A stretch of 33,021 bases of DNA from Cohaesibacter sp. GTDB lineage: Bacteria > Pseudomonadota > Alphaproteobacteria > Rhizobiales > Cohaesibacteraceae. This document shows positions 1-9,029 of the stretch, piece by piece. The stretch's first letter is position 1. Every line of letters begins with the position of its first letter. The notes below the pieces were generated by a model. That model made no database searches. It saw only the letters and a program-made list of their open reading frames with translations, and was not told the origin of the DNA. The DNA is taken from assembly GCA_025210795.1 (NCBI GenBank), contig JAOAQZ010000017.1, positions 1 through 33,021 of the forward strand, in the 5' to 3' direction. The translations under genes were made by a program, and so were the position numbers.

Positions 1-519
1 GCTTAAAAGTGAAAAATCAAACGGCTTGGAAATATAGCCGTTATGCACCCAGACTTTTTGTCCGTCAGCCAAGGCAACATGGCTCCACTCGCCCTGCCGG
101 TCCAACTCAACCAAATGATCATTCGCCTCAAGACGGGTGATGATGTCATACTCGCCGCCGGGGCCAGAGCGGGCATTAAGCCGGATATTCTGCACTCGAT
201 AAACCGGATTGCCTGCATTGTGAAGCTGCCCCTTCGCCTGCCCATCCTCAGGTCCGGTGCTCTGCATAGTGCTTGCAACATGCAGGCGCTTGCCGTCAGA
301 AAAGCTGTTGTGAGGCTGTTTGCTGCCAGTGTGCGGCTGAGCAAATGTGAGCCTGCTGGCCCTAACCATGCTGGAAGAGGCGAGGCATCCGCTCTTGGCG
401 ATATTCAGCGCCGCGCCACCTTGCTGGCCCTGCTCGCAAGAGGGGAGAGGTGAAGCGATTGCCGGAAAAGTGAGCGAAAGAAAAAGCCCAGAAACAAGCC
501 GCGCCTTTGTTGCAAGCAT
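1..519 (-). CDS. Secreted SH3-domain protein, C-terminus beyond window
   Basis: This is a reading frame open from an ATG at 519 to the window edge, so only the first 173 residues are visible. The N-terminus (MLATKARLVSGLFLSLTF, then AIAS) is a clear signal peptide, so the protein should be exported. Residues about 105-165 form a bacterial SH3 domain, shown by LNARSGPGGEYD, a run of alternating hydrophobics, and VWVHNGYI. Such domains usually bind cell-wall peptides. The linker from about 25 to 100 is low-complexity. A second ATG lies two codons upstream at 525. I chose 519 because the GGGGA ribosome site then sits six bases upstream. The SH3 motif closely resembles the one at the start of the caspase-like protein at 9030. 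What follows the SH3 domain is unknown, so an enzymatic C-terminus is possible. Confidence 0.75.
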   Translation of the reverse strand, partial: MLATKARLVSGLFLSLTFPAIASPLPSCEQGQQGGAALNIAKSGCLASSSMVRASRLTFAQPHTGSKQPHNSFSDGKRLHVASTMQSTGPEDGQAKGQLHNAGNPVYRVQNIRLNARSGPGGEYDIITRLEANDHLVELDRQGEWSHVALADGQKVWVHNGYISKPFDFSLLS

Positions 520-998
520 GATCATTCCCCGATCGTCTTTTGGTTTCGCCCCTATGGCCCACAGCAAAGCAATCCTCTTTGCAAAAGCTGCCGCTCTCTT
601 GCCCGGATCGGCCAGAGCGATGGATTTTGAAACCAACTCATTGGTCTATGTCATTTGAAAGCTTAGTCGTTTCAGCCCCGCCCTGTCATCAGGAAAGACA
701 TCGGGCAGATGTACTAGAGCTGCCAATAGGGCAAAACAGCCAGGCATTGATCCATCACACGGAAAAAGCGCCGAGCTTTCTTTTTATACCAGTGTTCTGC
801 CCTTTAGTGCCCCGTCCCTCAGTACCCTGTCAATCAGTGTCCATTGACCGCGGACAGAGCCATCAATCTTACCAGAGCGCCTTAATTGCCACCGGGCAAT
901 GGGCCTTCACCCATTGATAAACCTGACCGGGGGGCGCAGTGCCCAAATCTTCAAGCGCGGCGATCACCAATCACATTATTCATTTCTTGATGCCTCTG
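520..998. other. Gene-free stretch with a possible broken ORF relic
   Basis: I see no intact gene over these 479 bases between the SH3 gene start and the hsdS stop. The left part should hold the promoter of the SH3 gene, but no convincing -35/-10 pair is visible. On the minus strand, 967-869 reads as a 32-residue peptide (ALEDLGTAPPGQVYQWVKAH, then ending in KALW and a stop). A second frame, from about 872 to 784, continues with GSVRGQWTLIDRVLRDGAL. Together they look like a small gene broken by a frameshift, with protein-like composition on both sides. I do not recognise the family. Confidence 0.35.
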
Positions 999-2477
999 TC
1001 ATGCCTTTTTCTTTCGGCTGCGCTTTGGCTTGGGCGCGGCAGCGCGGGCGGCTTTGATGCGATCAAGAAGGACGGAGGCAGGTTCGTCGTCAGGATCTTG
1101 CGGCACCAACTCACCACGAAAAGCCTTGGCCAAAATAGCATCGTCCAAGCGGTCGGTCAGCTCAAGCGCCCGCTTAGCCTCAGCCGCCAGCCTGTCAATC
1201 TTGGCAAAAGCAGATTCGATACGGCGAACGATTTCGGTTTGTTCGGGAAGAGGGGCGACTGGAAAAGCTAGTTGCCGAAAACGATCAAGGCTTACTTTCT
1301 GATGAGCAACGCCTTTTGTCACTGAGAGTATCTGTTCTTGGAACACGACAGTTCTTGCTGCGAAATAGAGGTAGGCGGACGAGGATAGAGCAGAATGTGG
1401 ACGGAGTTTAATGCAGTCCGCGGTTATTATTGCTGGGGTAGCATTGTTCGGGAAAATTGCGGTGTCGCCGGGAGGGTCACCCATTTTTGTGATCAGCAGG
1501 TCACCAGAGTCTACGACATGCTGATGTAGTTCAGATGCCTTGTCCTGATCGACAAATACTGCTCCCTGTAGCGAAAAAGATTCAGTTCGAATGTCTCTAA
1601 CAAAAACGAGTCTGACGCCATTGGTACGATAGTCTGCCTTTACTAGGTTGCTTCCAAAGGGTCCTATGCCAATAGAATAGTCACTATCTGATGCGAGTTC
1701 GTCTGGAGAGATCCAGGCCCAATCCTGCGGTAGTCGTTCAATGGGGTATTCACGAACAGGTTTGCGGCGTGAGAGTTTCCGTGAATTTTTCCGATCATCT
1801 CTCACTCTATCAAGTGCAAGGCCGATGTTGGTGTGTGGGGTTCCCGCCCGCCAATCCTTCGTCAGTTCCCCCGAAAAGGCCTTTGACAGGACAGCCTGTT
1901 TGTAGCGTTTAACGAGGTTTTCGATCTGGGCGAGGTGGGTGCGGGCGCGGGCGGATTTCGCGCTCAAGGCCTCCACCTTCGCCACAATCCGCTTCTGTTC
2001 GGCGAGGGGGGGAACAGATACCGGTTGTCTCCCGATTGTTTTAAGTGTCAGTCGTCGTATGGCAGAACCGGTCATATCTCCTGTCATTTTTGTAAATAGA
2101 CTGGGTGAGTTCAGCTGACACTTTAGAAACAGATTGTCCAGAAACCCTTCAACTGGCCGTATCAAGGCAACGCTGGAGAGCATGGAGAATTGCTCTTCCA
2201 GCGGATTAACTATCGCCAATCCCGTTGTCGCGCCGTCTTTAATATAGAGAATGTCTCCAGTTTGAACTGGACACCGATTGTAAATCTGTCGGTGAGTCGC
2301 TTCGTCGACATATGTAATTTTTGACAGATCTAAACCATGTCTTTTTATGTTCTTAGCGGTAATATACTTGAACTCGCCTTCGGGACCATTCTCTGGCGAA
2401 TGGTGGGTCCCATCTGTGATAACTGAGCATGCCTCTCTCATCTCTGCTTCGACCCATCCCTTCGGCAATTCGCTCAT
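999..2477 (-). CDS. hsdS: Type I restriction-modification specificity subunit HsdS
   Basis: HsdS is the DNA-recognition subunit of the type I complex, in which one S subunit guides two M and two R subunits to a bipartite target. The 492-residue length is normal. The usual two-fold layout is visible. Target-recognition domain 1 (about 1-155) is followed by the conserved helix starting PLAEQKRIVAKVEALSAK. Target-recognition domain 2 (about 240-395) is followed by the second conserved helix starting PLPEQTEIVRRIESAFAK. The tail is very basic (PKPKRSRKKKA). The ATG at 2477 overlaps the hsdM stop in an ATGA, which indicates translational coupling. The two recognition domains are visibly less GC-rich than the conserved helices, as expected for parts exchanged between strains. 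The target sequence cannot be read from the protein. Confidence 0.95.
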   Translation of the reverse strand: MSELPKGWVEAEMREACSVITDGTHHSPENGPEGEFKYITAKNIKRHGLDLSKITYVDEATHRQIYNRCPVQTGDILYIKDGATTGLAIVNPLEEQFSMLSSVALIRPVEGFLDNLFLKCQLNSPSLFTKMTGDMTGSAIRRLTLKTIGRQPVSVPPLAEQKRIVAKVEALSAKSARARTHLAQIENLVKRYKQAVLSKAFSGELTKDWRAGTPHTNIGLALDRVRDDRKNSRKLSRRKPVREYPIERLPQDWAWISPDELASDSDYSIGIGPFGSNLVKADYRTNGVRLVFVRDIRTESFSLQGAVFVDQDKASELHQHVVDSGDLLITKMGDPPGDTAIFPNNATPAIITADCIKLRPHSALSSSAYLYFAARTVVFQEQILSVTKGVAHQKVSLDRFRQLAFPVAPLPEQTEIVRRIESAFAKIDRLAAEAKRALELTDRLDDAILAKAFRGELVPQDPDDEPASVLLDRIKAARAAAPKPKRSRKKKA

Positions 2478-4009
2478 TCCGCCACCTCTTCCGCATTGCC
2501 ATCGCTCAGCTCTGCACCCAGTGCCTCGATCTCATTCATGGCGGCTTGCAGGTGGCCCAGAATGGCGGCGGCGATGTCTTCAGGCTCGGAGAGGCCGTCC
2601 TCTAGCTCCTCTTCTTCCTCGCGCAGCCAGGAAATGTCGAGATTGTCGCCACGGGCTTCGATTTCCTCGCGGGTGAAGCAGCGCCAGCGGCCTTCCTCGC
2701 CTTCATCCTTGCCCCGCTCATGGCCAAGAGAATTGCCGCCATAGGCTTTGAGGAAGTCACTAAAATGGTTTGCCGTCAGTTGGTTGGTCTTGCCAAATTT
2801 CGGCATCTGGGCGCGCAGATCATAGACCCAGACCTCGTCGGTATTACCGCTCTCAGATTTGCCGCGCGTAAAAAAGATGACATTGGTCTTGACCCCTTGC
2901 GCATAAAAAATGCCGGTAGGCAGGCGCAAGATGGTGTGCAGATCGCACCAATCCATTAGCATCTGGCGAAGGGCCTTGCCCCGCCCATCTTCAAACAACA
3001 CATTGTCCGGCACAACAATTGCCGCCCGCCCGCCGGGCTTGAGTGACCTTATGCAATGCTCCACAAAGGGAAGCTGGTAGGAAGAGACTGAGGCGGTGAT
3101 GGTCAGATCATCCCGCGTTGGTGTCCCGCCCGCCGGACCAAAGGGAGGATTGGTCAAAATCAAATCAGCCTTACCCAGCCCCATGCCCTTGTCAGACAAG
3201 CTATCGCCCATGCGAACATGCTCTGTCGCCATGCCATGCAAATAAAGGTTCATCTGCAACAGCCGATAGGTGTCGGCGACATTCTCCATGCCGTGAAAAG
3301 CGTTGGTTTTCTGCCAATCCGCTTTCTCGCCAAGGTCAAAATAATCGTCCGTCTTCTTGCGCATATAGCGATCAGCGGCAATGAGAAAGCCGCCCGTGCC
3401 CGAAGCCGGATCCTGAATAACCTCACCGGGCGTCGGCTGCATCAGCTTAACGAGGATATCAATCAGCACCCGCGGCGTGAAATATTGCCCCGCGCCGCGC
3501 TTGGTTTCTTCTGCGTTTTTCTGCAACAGGCCTTCATAAAGATCACCAAACTGGTCCCGATCTTCCGAGAACCAGTCCAGATCATCAATCGCCTTGACCA
3601 GCGTAGTGAGGTTTTGCGGCTCGCGAATGAAGGTGGCAGCGTTGGAGAAAATCGCCTGCACCATATCGGGGATCAACCGGGCATCGGCATAGCGGTCTTT
3701 CTCGTCTTTGTCTGCGCTTTTGGACGGCTTTGGCAGCAATTCGTCCCCTTCGCCAAGACGGGAATTGGTGCTGCCCAAAGCAACCAGCAAATTCCGGTAG
3801 AGTTCCAATTGCGGCAAACCATCACTCTGCGACAGGTCCGCCCAGCGATAGCCACTTGGAATACAGCCCGCCTCGCGATTGCGTTCCGCCATCATTTTGA
3901 GAAACAAAAGATAGGTGAGCTCAGTCACATATTGCTGATAGGTGATGCCATCCTTACGAAGGACAGCGCAGAGACGCCAAAGCTTGGCGACGATATTGTT
4001 AGCATTCAT
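2474..4009 (-). CDS. hsdM: Type I restriction-modification DNA methyltransferase HsdM
   Basis: HsdM transfers a methyl group from S-adenosylmethionine to the N6 of adenine in the host's copy of the recognition site. The protein has 511 residues, a normal length. An HsdM N-terminal helical domain is followed by the catalytic domain. The AdoMet-binding motif DPASGTGGF lies at about 200 and the catalytic NPPFG at about 285. The C-terminal part is acidic (LREEEEELEDGL), which is common in the family. All key motifs are present, so the enzyme should be active. It lies 102 bases downstream of hsdR and overlaps hsdS by four bases, giving the operon order R-M-S. The start is the ATG at 4007-4009; no strong ribosome site is visible before it. 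Confidence 0.96.
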   Translation of the reverse strand: MNANNIVAKLWRLCAVLRKDGITYQQYVTELTYLLFLKMMAERNREAGCIPSGYRWADLSQSDGLPQLELYRNLLVALGSTNSRLGEGDELLPKPSKSADKDEKDRYADARLIPDMVQAIFSNAATFIREPQNLTTLVKAIDDLDWFSEDRDQFGDLYEGLLQKNAEETKRGAGQYFTPRVLIDILVKLMQPTPGEVIQDPASGTGGFLIAADRYMRKKTDDYFDLGEKADWQKTNAFHGMENVADTYRLLQMNLYLHGMATEHVRMGDSLSDKGMGLGKADLILTNPPFGPAGGTPTRDDLTITASVSSYQLPFVEHCIRSLKPGGRAAIVVPDNVLFEDGRGKALRQMLMDWCDLHTILRLPTGIFYAQGVKTNVIFFTRGKSESGNTDEVWVYDLRAQMPKFGKTNQLTANHFSDFLKAYGGNSLGHERGKDEGEEGRWRCFTREEIEARGDNLDISWLREEEEELEDGLSEPEDIAAAILGHLQAAMNEIEALGAELSDGNAEEVAE

Positions 4010-4111
4010 GACAGAACCGCAATGGCTGGAGAGAAAAGGTGAGAGCAGATATAGCCGGATTCGTTGGCGGGAACAGCCAATTGATCACAGCCAATTGATG
4101 ACTATGGCTGA

Positions 4112-7100
4112 TCACGTGCCCCAAATGGCTTCGTTAAATTGATGCAAGACCTCATCAAGGCCACCGTCAAATTCCTTGGAAATGCGCACAAACCCGCCTT
4201 TGTCAGCAAAGGAGCCTTGCTCAAGAAGCGAAGGATCAGCCACCGGTTTGTCCTTTAAAGCCCTGCCAATGCGGCGCAGCCAATCGCGCTGGCGTCTGGT
4301 CCAGTCGCGGGATGTTTCTATGCTCTCAAGAGCTGCATCCACACGCTGGACATAAGGGACCAGAGGATCGCCCAAGGCGGCCTGACGGACAAAGCCAATG
4401 ATATGGGCGGCAATATCTGCGTTCCGCGCGCGGCCATATGCGGCCCGCAGCATGGAGTCAGAGAAATGCTGCTCATCAAGCAGTCTTGCCAGCTCGGCCA
4501 GCTCTTTTCGCGTCAGATCACGGGGTTTTTGCGTAACCGCAATAAGGGCCGGGATGCTATTCATATTGGCTTTCACATAGCGCTCAAACCCTTCGATATA
4601 ATCCTCCGGCTTGGTGTTTTTGCCAAAAATTTCCTCAATGCGTAACAACTCATCTTCCTGAGGAGCAATCACCACGTCATCCTCCGGCGAGCGGGGTTTG
4701 ATGGGTTTGCGTGCGAGAATTTCAGCCGCGTGGGGGTAGCTTTGGAGCCATTCCTTGAGAGCTTCCCCCGACTTTGTTGATAGATCCTGCACGGCGTCTT
4801 GAGGGCTTTTGCCGGTATGATGTTCAAAGCTTTCGCGTGTGGCCTCATCAATCCGCCCCGCCAGCATGCGCATTTTGACAATAACCTGACCGGCAACCCA
4901 GTCCCTGTCTTCATCGTCCGGTGCGTTAAAAAGGTCTGTCACCAATTGCTCCAAAGGCATATCGGGCTTGACCACCACAGGACGCATATCTGACATGTCC
5001 TGCAATTCGGAATATAGGTCCACGGCATCATAGATGCGGAAAGTCTTTTTGTTGATTTCGGGGCACAGGCGCGTTGCCCGCCCGATCATCTGGTCATAAA
5101 GAATGCGGCTCTTCACACGACGCAGGAAAACCAGATTGCAAATAGACGGCACGTCAACGCCAGTGGTGAGGAGATCAACAGTGACCACATATTTAGGCAA
5201 GGGGTCATTTTTGAACTTCAGGATCAGATCCTGCGGCTTGTCTGATTTGCCGGTAATCTTTTGCACCATCCCTTGCGGAACAGCCGCGCTGCCATGTTCT
5301 TCCTGCAACTCTTTAAGAAGAAGCCGAACCACATCATCTGCATGATCGTCACGGGCCGCAAAAATCAGGGTTTTACCGGGTGATGTGGGAGAAATTTCCC
5401 GGGCGATTGCCTGACAAACTGCGCGGTTGAAATTCTCTGAATAAACCTTCTTGTTAAACTGCGCGAGGTCGTAATCCAACTCGACATCATCGGGCAATTC
5501 GAACAGGTCAAGCTGACCGGTTTTGCGATCAAGAATTTCAACTTCCTCGCCACCATCAAAATGAATGCCAGCCTCGGCCAGTGCTGTTGTGATGCGTTTG
5601 GGAGGCAAATGGTCGATCAACCATCCCTCGATCACCGCCTGACGATATCCGTAATGATAGACCGGATGCCCAAAAATCTCGCGGGTATGCAGGGCAGGGG
5701 TCGCCGTCAGGGCAATTTTGGTAGAGTCGAAATAATCGAGAACTTGGCGGTAAGCAGACTGATAATCATCCAGATCACGGAAGGTGATATCACTTTCCCT
5801 CAGATCCGCATCAAGCGTATAGCCGCGATGGGCTTCGTCGACAATGATGCAATCATAGGTGCCAGGTGTCGGGCGGGCGCCAATATCCTCTTCCCCCTCA
5901 ATACGGGCAATCATGGATTGAACCGTGGCGACCTGAACCCGTTGCTCCTTCTCTGGCAGCTTTTGGCCAAGTTTTGCCACACCATAAATCTGGGCAAAAT
6001 TCAGCATTCCCTCAAGCTCTGTCGTCTCAAGGGCGTCTTCGGTCTGTTCTCCCAAGGCACGACGGTCCACCAAAAACAGGATGCGGCGAAAACGGGAATG
6101 TTTCAAAAGGCGATACATCAAGGCAATGGCGGTTCTGGTCTTGCCTGTGCCAGTTGCCATAGAGACGAGTATCTCCCGTTGCCCTTTTTCAATGGCCCCT
6201 TCAATGGCGCGCACTGCATCAATCTGGAAAGGACGCAATGTTCCCTGTCCAAATGCCTCTTGGGAAAGGCCTTCGGATGCAGCAGCTGCATCCGTCGTCA
6301 GCTTGTCTAACAGATCCTGTGGAGCGAACCATTGCGACAGAGCATCGGCGAGATTGATGTCTGAGCGCGCATCCCAGTGCCAGATGCCAGACTTGCTTTT
6401 CCATTGGCGAACATATGGACGGCCATTGGTGGCAAAAACGAAGGGGACGCGATAGACCTCGCCGCCGCTATGCTTCCAGGGGGATCCTGAAGCCAAATTC
6501 TCTGCATTGAGGCAAATATCCCGCGCATAACGTTTGGCTTGGATCAGAGCACCGGAAACGTCCACGGCCTGTTTCTTGGCTTCGATGACACCAACGCAGA
6601 TTTCACCAACAAAAAGGGCATAATCGACGGGGCCGCGGTCGGTGGGCCATTCGGCAATGGCAAGATTTCGCCCCTTTTCCGGGCGAATACCAGCAGAATG
6701 GGTCAGGCGGCTTGTATCTGCTTCCCATCCCATTTCTAAGAGCTGAAAATCAATAAGGCGCCTGGTCGCTTTCTCATCAAGATCCAGCTTGGCGGCGGCC
6801 TGTCTTGCCGCTTGTTGCCGCTCTCGGTGGAGTTGATCGGGCTCGTTTGCAGCCTTTGCTTGAAGCGCCAAAAGAAGGTCCGCTTGCTTGGCCGCATTTT
6901 CCTCAAGCTCCAATGCAGTCTGTTCCCAAATCGCACTTTCTTCGCTGGCCTGCCTGGCTATTTCTTCCAGCGCGGCGCGAGCCTTTTTCAGCTCGTCAGT
7001 TTCAGCTTGAGCAGCTGTCAGTTCTGCCTCGCGCGCCTTTACCTGATCCCGAAGAGCCTGCATTTCGGCTTTCAATTCGTCATCGGCAGTCTTGGGGTTT

Positions 7101-7513
7101 TTGGGCGGGACAAAGGGCACCGGCCTGAAGTTTGGATCTTTGCCAAATGTCCAGACATACCAAACGCCCAGCGCCCGGCAATATTTCAGAGCATCCAGTG
7201 CATCCTTGCCATCTCCCGTAAATTGATGGGCAGCCGTGTTGCCAAGCTTGCGAACTGCATGAAACACGCTGGAGACTTCTTGCGGCAATATCTGCTGGGC
7301 AGAAAGCTTGCCGATCAAGTCAAATGTCGACAACTTGAGGGAGGGGTCATATCGTCCGGATAAAGCTGCGACTTCCTTGACCATCAATTCCATGAATTGC
7401 CGGCTTTTAATCAAGGATGTATTCGCGTCTTGAGAGAAAAAGCTCTCGGCAAGAAGACCCAATTTATGCAGCTGCGGACTAAGTGGTTTAAGGTGATCAA
7501 AATTCGTGGACAT
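4112..7513 (-). CDS. hsdR: Type I restriction endonuclease subunit HsdR
   Basis: HsdR is the motor and nuclease subunit, which translocates DNA with ATP and cleaves it away from the unmethylated site. Numbered from the ATG at 7513, it has 1133 residues. Order of domains: an N-terminal DUF4145-like helical domain (about 1-130), a charged coiled coil (about 145-240), and a PD-(D/E)xK nuclease core with VIEAKKQ near 310. A superfamily 2 helicase follows, with Walker A (MATGTGKT) near 450, DEAH near 556, and motif VI (QMIGRATRL). A HsdR C-terminal helical region completes it. An in-frame TTG at 7534 would add seven residues, but the ATG gives the more usual start. It is the first gene of the hsdRMS operon. 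Nothing is visibly broken, so I expect an active system. Confidence 0.94.
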   Translation of the reverse strand: MSTNFDHLKPLSPQLHKLGLLAESFFSQDANTSLIKSRQFMELMVKEVAALSGRYDPSLKLSTFDLIGKLSAQQILPQEVSSVFHAVRKLGNTAAHQFTGDGKDALDALKYCRALGVWYVWTFGKDPNFRPVPFVPPKNPKTADDELKAEMQALRDQVKAREAELTAAQAETDELKKARAALEEIARQASEESAIWEQTALELEENAAKQADLLLALQAKAANEPDQLHRERQQAARQAAAKLDLDEKATRRLIDFQLLEMGWEADTSRLTHSAGIRPEKGRNLAIAEWPTDRGPVDYALFVGEICVGVIEAKKQAVDVSGALIQAKRYARDICLNAENLASGSPWKHSGGEVYRVPFVFATNGRPYVRQWKSKSGIWHWDARSDINLADALSQWFAPQDLLDKLTTDAAAASEGLSQEAFGQGTLRPFQIDAVRAIEGAIEKGQREILVSMATGTGKTRTAIALMYRLLKHSRFRRILFLVDRRALGEQTEDALETTELEGMLNFAQIYGVAKLGQKLPEKEQRVQVATVQSMIARIEGEEDIGARPTPGTYDCIIVDEAHRGYTLDADLRESDITFRDLDDYQSAYRQVLDYFDSTKIALTATPALHTREIFGHPVYHYGYRQAVIEGWLIDHLPPKRITTALAEAGIHFDGGEEVEILDRKTGQLDLFELPDDVELDYDLAQFNKKVYSENFNRAVCQAIAREISPTSPGKTLIFAARDDHADDVVRLLLKELQEEHGSAAVPQGMVQKITGKSDKPQDLILKFKNDPLPKYVVTVDLLTTGVDVPSICNLVFLRRVKSRILYDQMIGRATRLCPEINKKTFRIYDAVDLYSELQDMSDMRPVVVKPDMPLEQLVTDLFNAPDDEDRDWVAGQVIVKMRMLAGRIDEATRESFEHHTGKSPQDAVQDLSTKSGEALKEWLQSYPHAAEILARKPIKPRSPEDDVVIAPQEDELLRIEEIFGKNTKPEDYIEGFERYVKANMNSIPALIAVTQKPRDLTRKELAELARLLDEQHFSDSMLRAAYGRARNADIAAHIIGFVRQAALGDPLVPYVQRVDAALESIETSRDWTRRQRDWLRRIGRALKDKPVADPSLLEQGSFADKGGFVRISKEFDGGLDEVLHQFNEAIWGT

Positions 7514-7663
7514 GGCAATGTGACCAAAATGCAAATCAATAACTTAGTCTCAACACCCGGTGCCAGAATTGTCAATAGAGCTCCCGCTTGAAGATGGATC
7601 TGCAAATCTTTATCGTTCGGCCAGATCAAGGAAGTCCAAAACGGGAGAGCTGCGCAAAGAGCT

Positions 7664-8821
7664 TTAAATGATTGGTGGGCAAAGCGAGATCAGTCGTTTA
7701 ACCAGATTGGTTCTATTTGAGACCGACATCTTTGAGTAAATTGACTTACATTGGTTTTTGGTTGTGTCAAAGGTTACATTCCGTATATCGGCTATCTCGC
7801 CGATATTATGGCCTTTGAGCAGAAGATCTGCCACTTCAACCTCAGTTTTTGTGAGGTTGAATACCTTTGCGGCGGGACTGGAAGCAATTTGGGGCGGGTT
7901 ATCTGGATCGACTATCATGATCATTGCTCCAGAAAAGCTTCTCTCAAACTCGTTTTCGCCATCTCTTAAAGGGCTTATGGTAAGAAGGTAGGGATCTTTT
8001 CCTGAGGTTCTGCCAACAAGAATGTCAATAGTCCGAGTCGTGTGTTCGCCTGCTGCAGTTGCAGAGCACTGCCTGATATTCTCTCTAATATTATTCAGAA
8101 TATCTTCATCTGGAATAAATAATTCACCGTGATGGTCAAGATATAGTCCATCTTTATTATCAAAGAGGCTTTGGCATTGTTGATTGGAAATAAGAATTTC
8201 CCCACTGGGGGACGCAAGGCAAATACCAATTTTTACTTTGTCGAGAACCGACAATACAGCGTTATATTTTTTCCTAAGCTGCGAGTAAAAACGATTTAAT
8301 TCGATAGCCTTGCCCAGATGAGGGACCAGGATTCTTGAATTCTCCATGCCGCCTTTGTCTGGTTGAATGATATCTTTATCATATTGAAGAGTTAAAGTCG
8401 CATTCCAGCCTCGCTCTGCTGTGAGGTTGAAACCCGCCCGACGACCAACTCCGAGACTTGCACGCAGAAAATCCAGATCTTCTCGCCCCTTCTCAAGGTC
8501 AAGATCTGGCCAAACATCTAAATCATCAATCCTGTCAAAAACAGGAGAACTAAATAGTTTCATTATTCCCTGTTTATCAAACTCTTGAAATCTCTCCAGA
8601 TAAACAAATACTTCTTCCATCTTGTTATGGTAATAGCTATTGACATGATTGACTTCATAGTCAAATTGCGAGCTATTTGCAGCATAGATAATAGCCCCCG
8701 AAGAATTGAGAGATTGTGCAATCTGATCAAGAGCTTCCGTCCATTTGTGATCGGAAGTCGCAATGTCATAAATCGATGGCAAGCATGAATAAGGGGACAA
8801 GATGAGCTCTCCGAACCTCAT
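7664..8821 (-). CDS. LuxR-family transcriptional regulator with PAS-like sensor region
   Basis: This 385-residue protein ends in a LuxR-type helix-turn-helix (about 318-380: LTKTEVEVADLLLKGHNIGEI, then SIYSKMSVSNRTNLVKRL). The middle (about 195-300) looks like a PAS domain (IGICLASPSGEILISN). The first 190 residues resemble the GAF/PAS-like sensor halves of large alphaproteobacterial LuxR proteins. I see no response-regulator receiver domain, so control is more likely by ligand or protein contact than by phosphorylation. The gene is divergent from the caspase-like gene at 9030, with a 208-bp gap, which makes that operon its most likely target (inference). The start is the ATG at 8821; no good ribosome site is visible. 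The coding sequence is AT-rich compared with the hsd genes. Confidence 0.85.
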   Translation of the reverse strand: MRFGELILSPYSCLPSIYDIATSDHKWTEALDQIAQSLNSSGAIIYAANSSQFDYEVNHVNSYYHNKMEEVFVYLERFQEFDKQGIMKLFSSPVFDRIDDLDVWPDLDLEKGREDLDFLRASLGVGRRAGFNLTAERGWNATLTLQYDKDIIQPDKGGMENSRILVPHLGKAIELNRFYSQLRKKYNAVLSVLDKVKIGICLASPSGEILISNQQCQSLFDNKDGLYLDHHGELFIPDEDILNNIRENIRQCSATAAGEHTTRTIDILVGRTSGKDPYLLTISPLRDGENEFERSFSGAMIMIVDPDNPPQIASSPAAKVFNLTKTEVEVADLLLKGHNIGEIADIRNVTFDTTKNQCKSIYSKMSVSNRTNLVKRLISLCPPII

Positions 8822-9029
8822 TGAGACATTTTGTTTATTTTAGTCAGAAACTTAGAGAAATTCCAATTCTATAAAAATGCTTGCTCTGGAAAATATCTGC
8901 CAAATATTGAATGCCAAGTTGAATGAAATCTGATGCATTAGCCAGAACGGGTTATGTGGCACTCGCATAGGATGTGTTAAACTCTTTTCCTAGACATCGA
9001 TAATACTATTCAAGAGAAGAGCAATCGCC
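8822..9029. promoter_or_regulatory. Divergent intergenic region, LuxR regulator / caspase-like gene
   Basis: These 208 bases separate two divergent starts and must hold both promoters. The region is AT-rich. A purine-rich stretch (AAGAG) lies about ten bases before the ATG at 9030 and could act as a weak ribosome site. I could not identify a convincing -35/-10 pair or a dyad operator by eye. The assignment rests on gene arrangement, not on recognised elements. Confidence 0.45.

Noticed and set aside
43..453. A 136-codon plus-strand frame at the left edge
   Set aside because: It is the antisense of the SH3-domain gene, whose signal peptide and domain motif are clear on the minus strand.
8957..8973. 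TGGCAC as the -24 half of a sigma-54 promoter before the caspase-like gene
   Set aside because: The required TTGC at the right spacing is missing.
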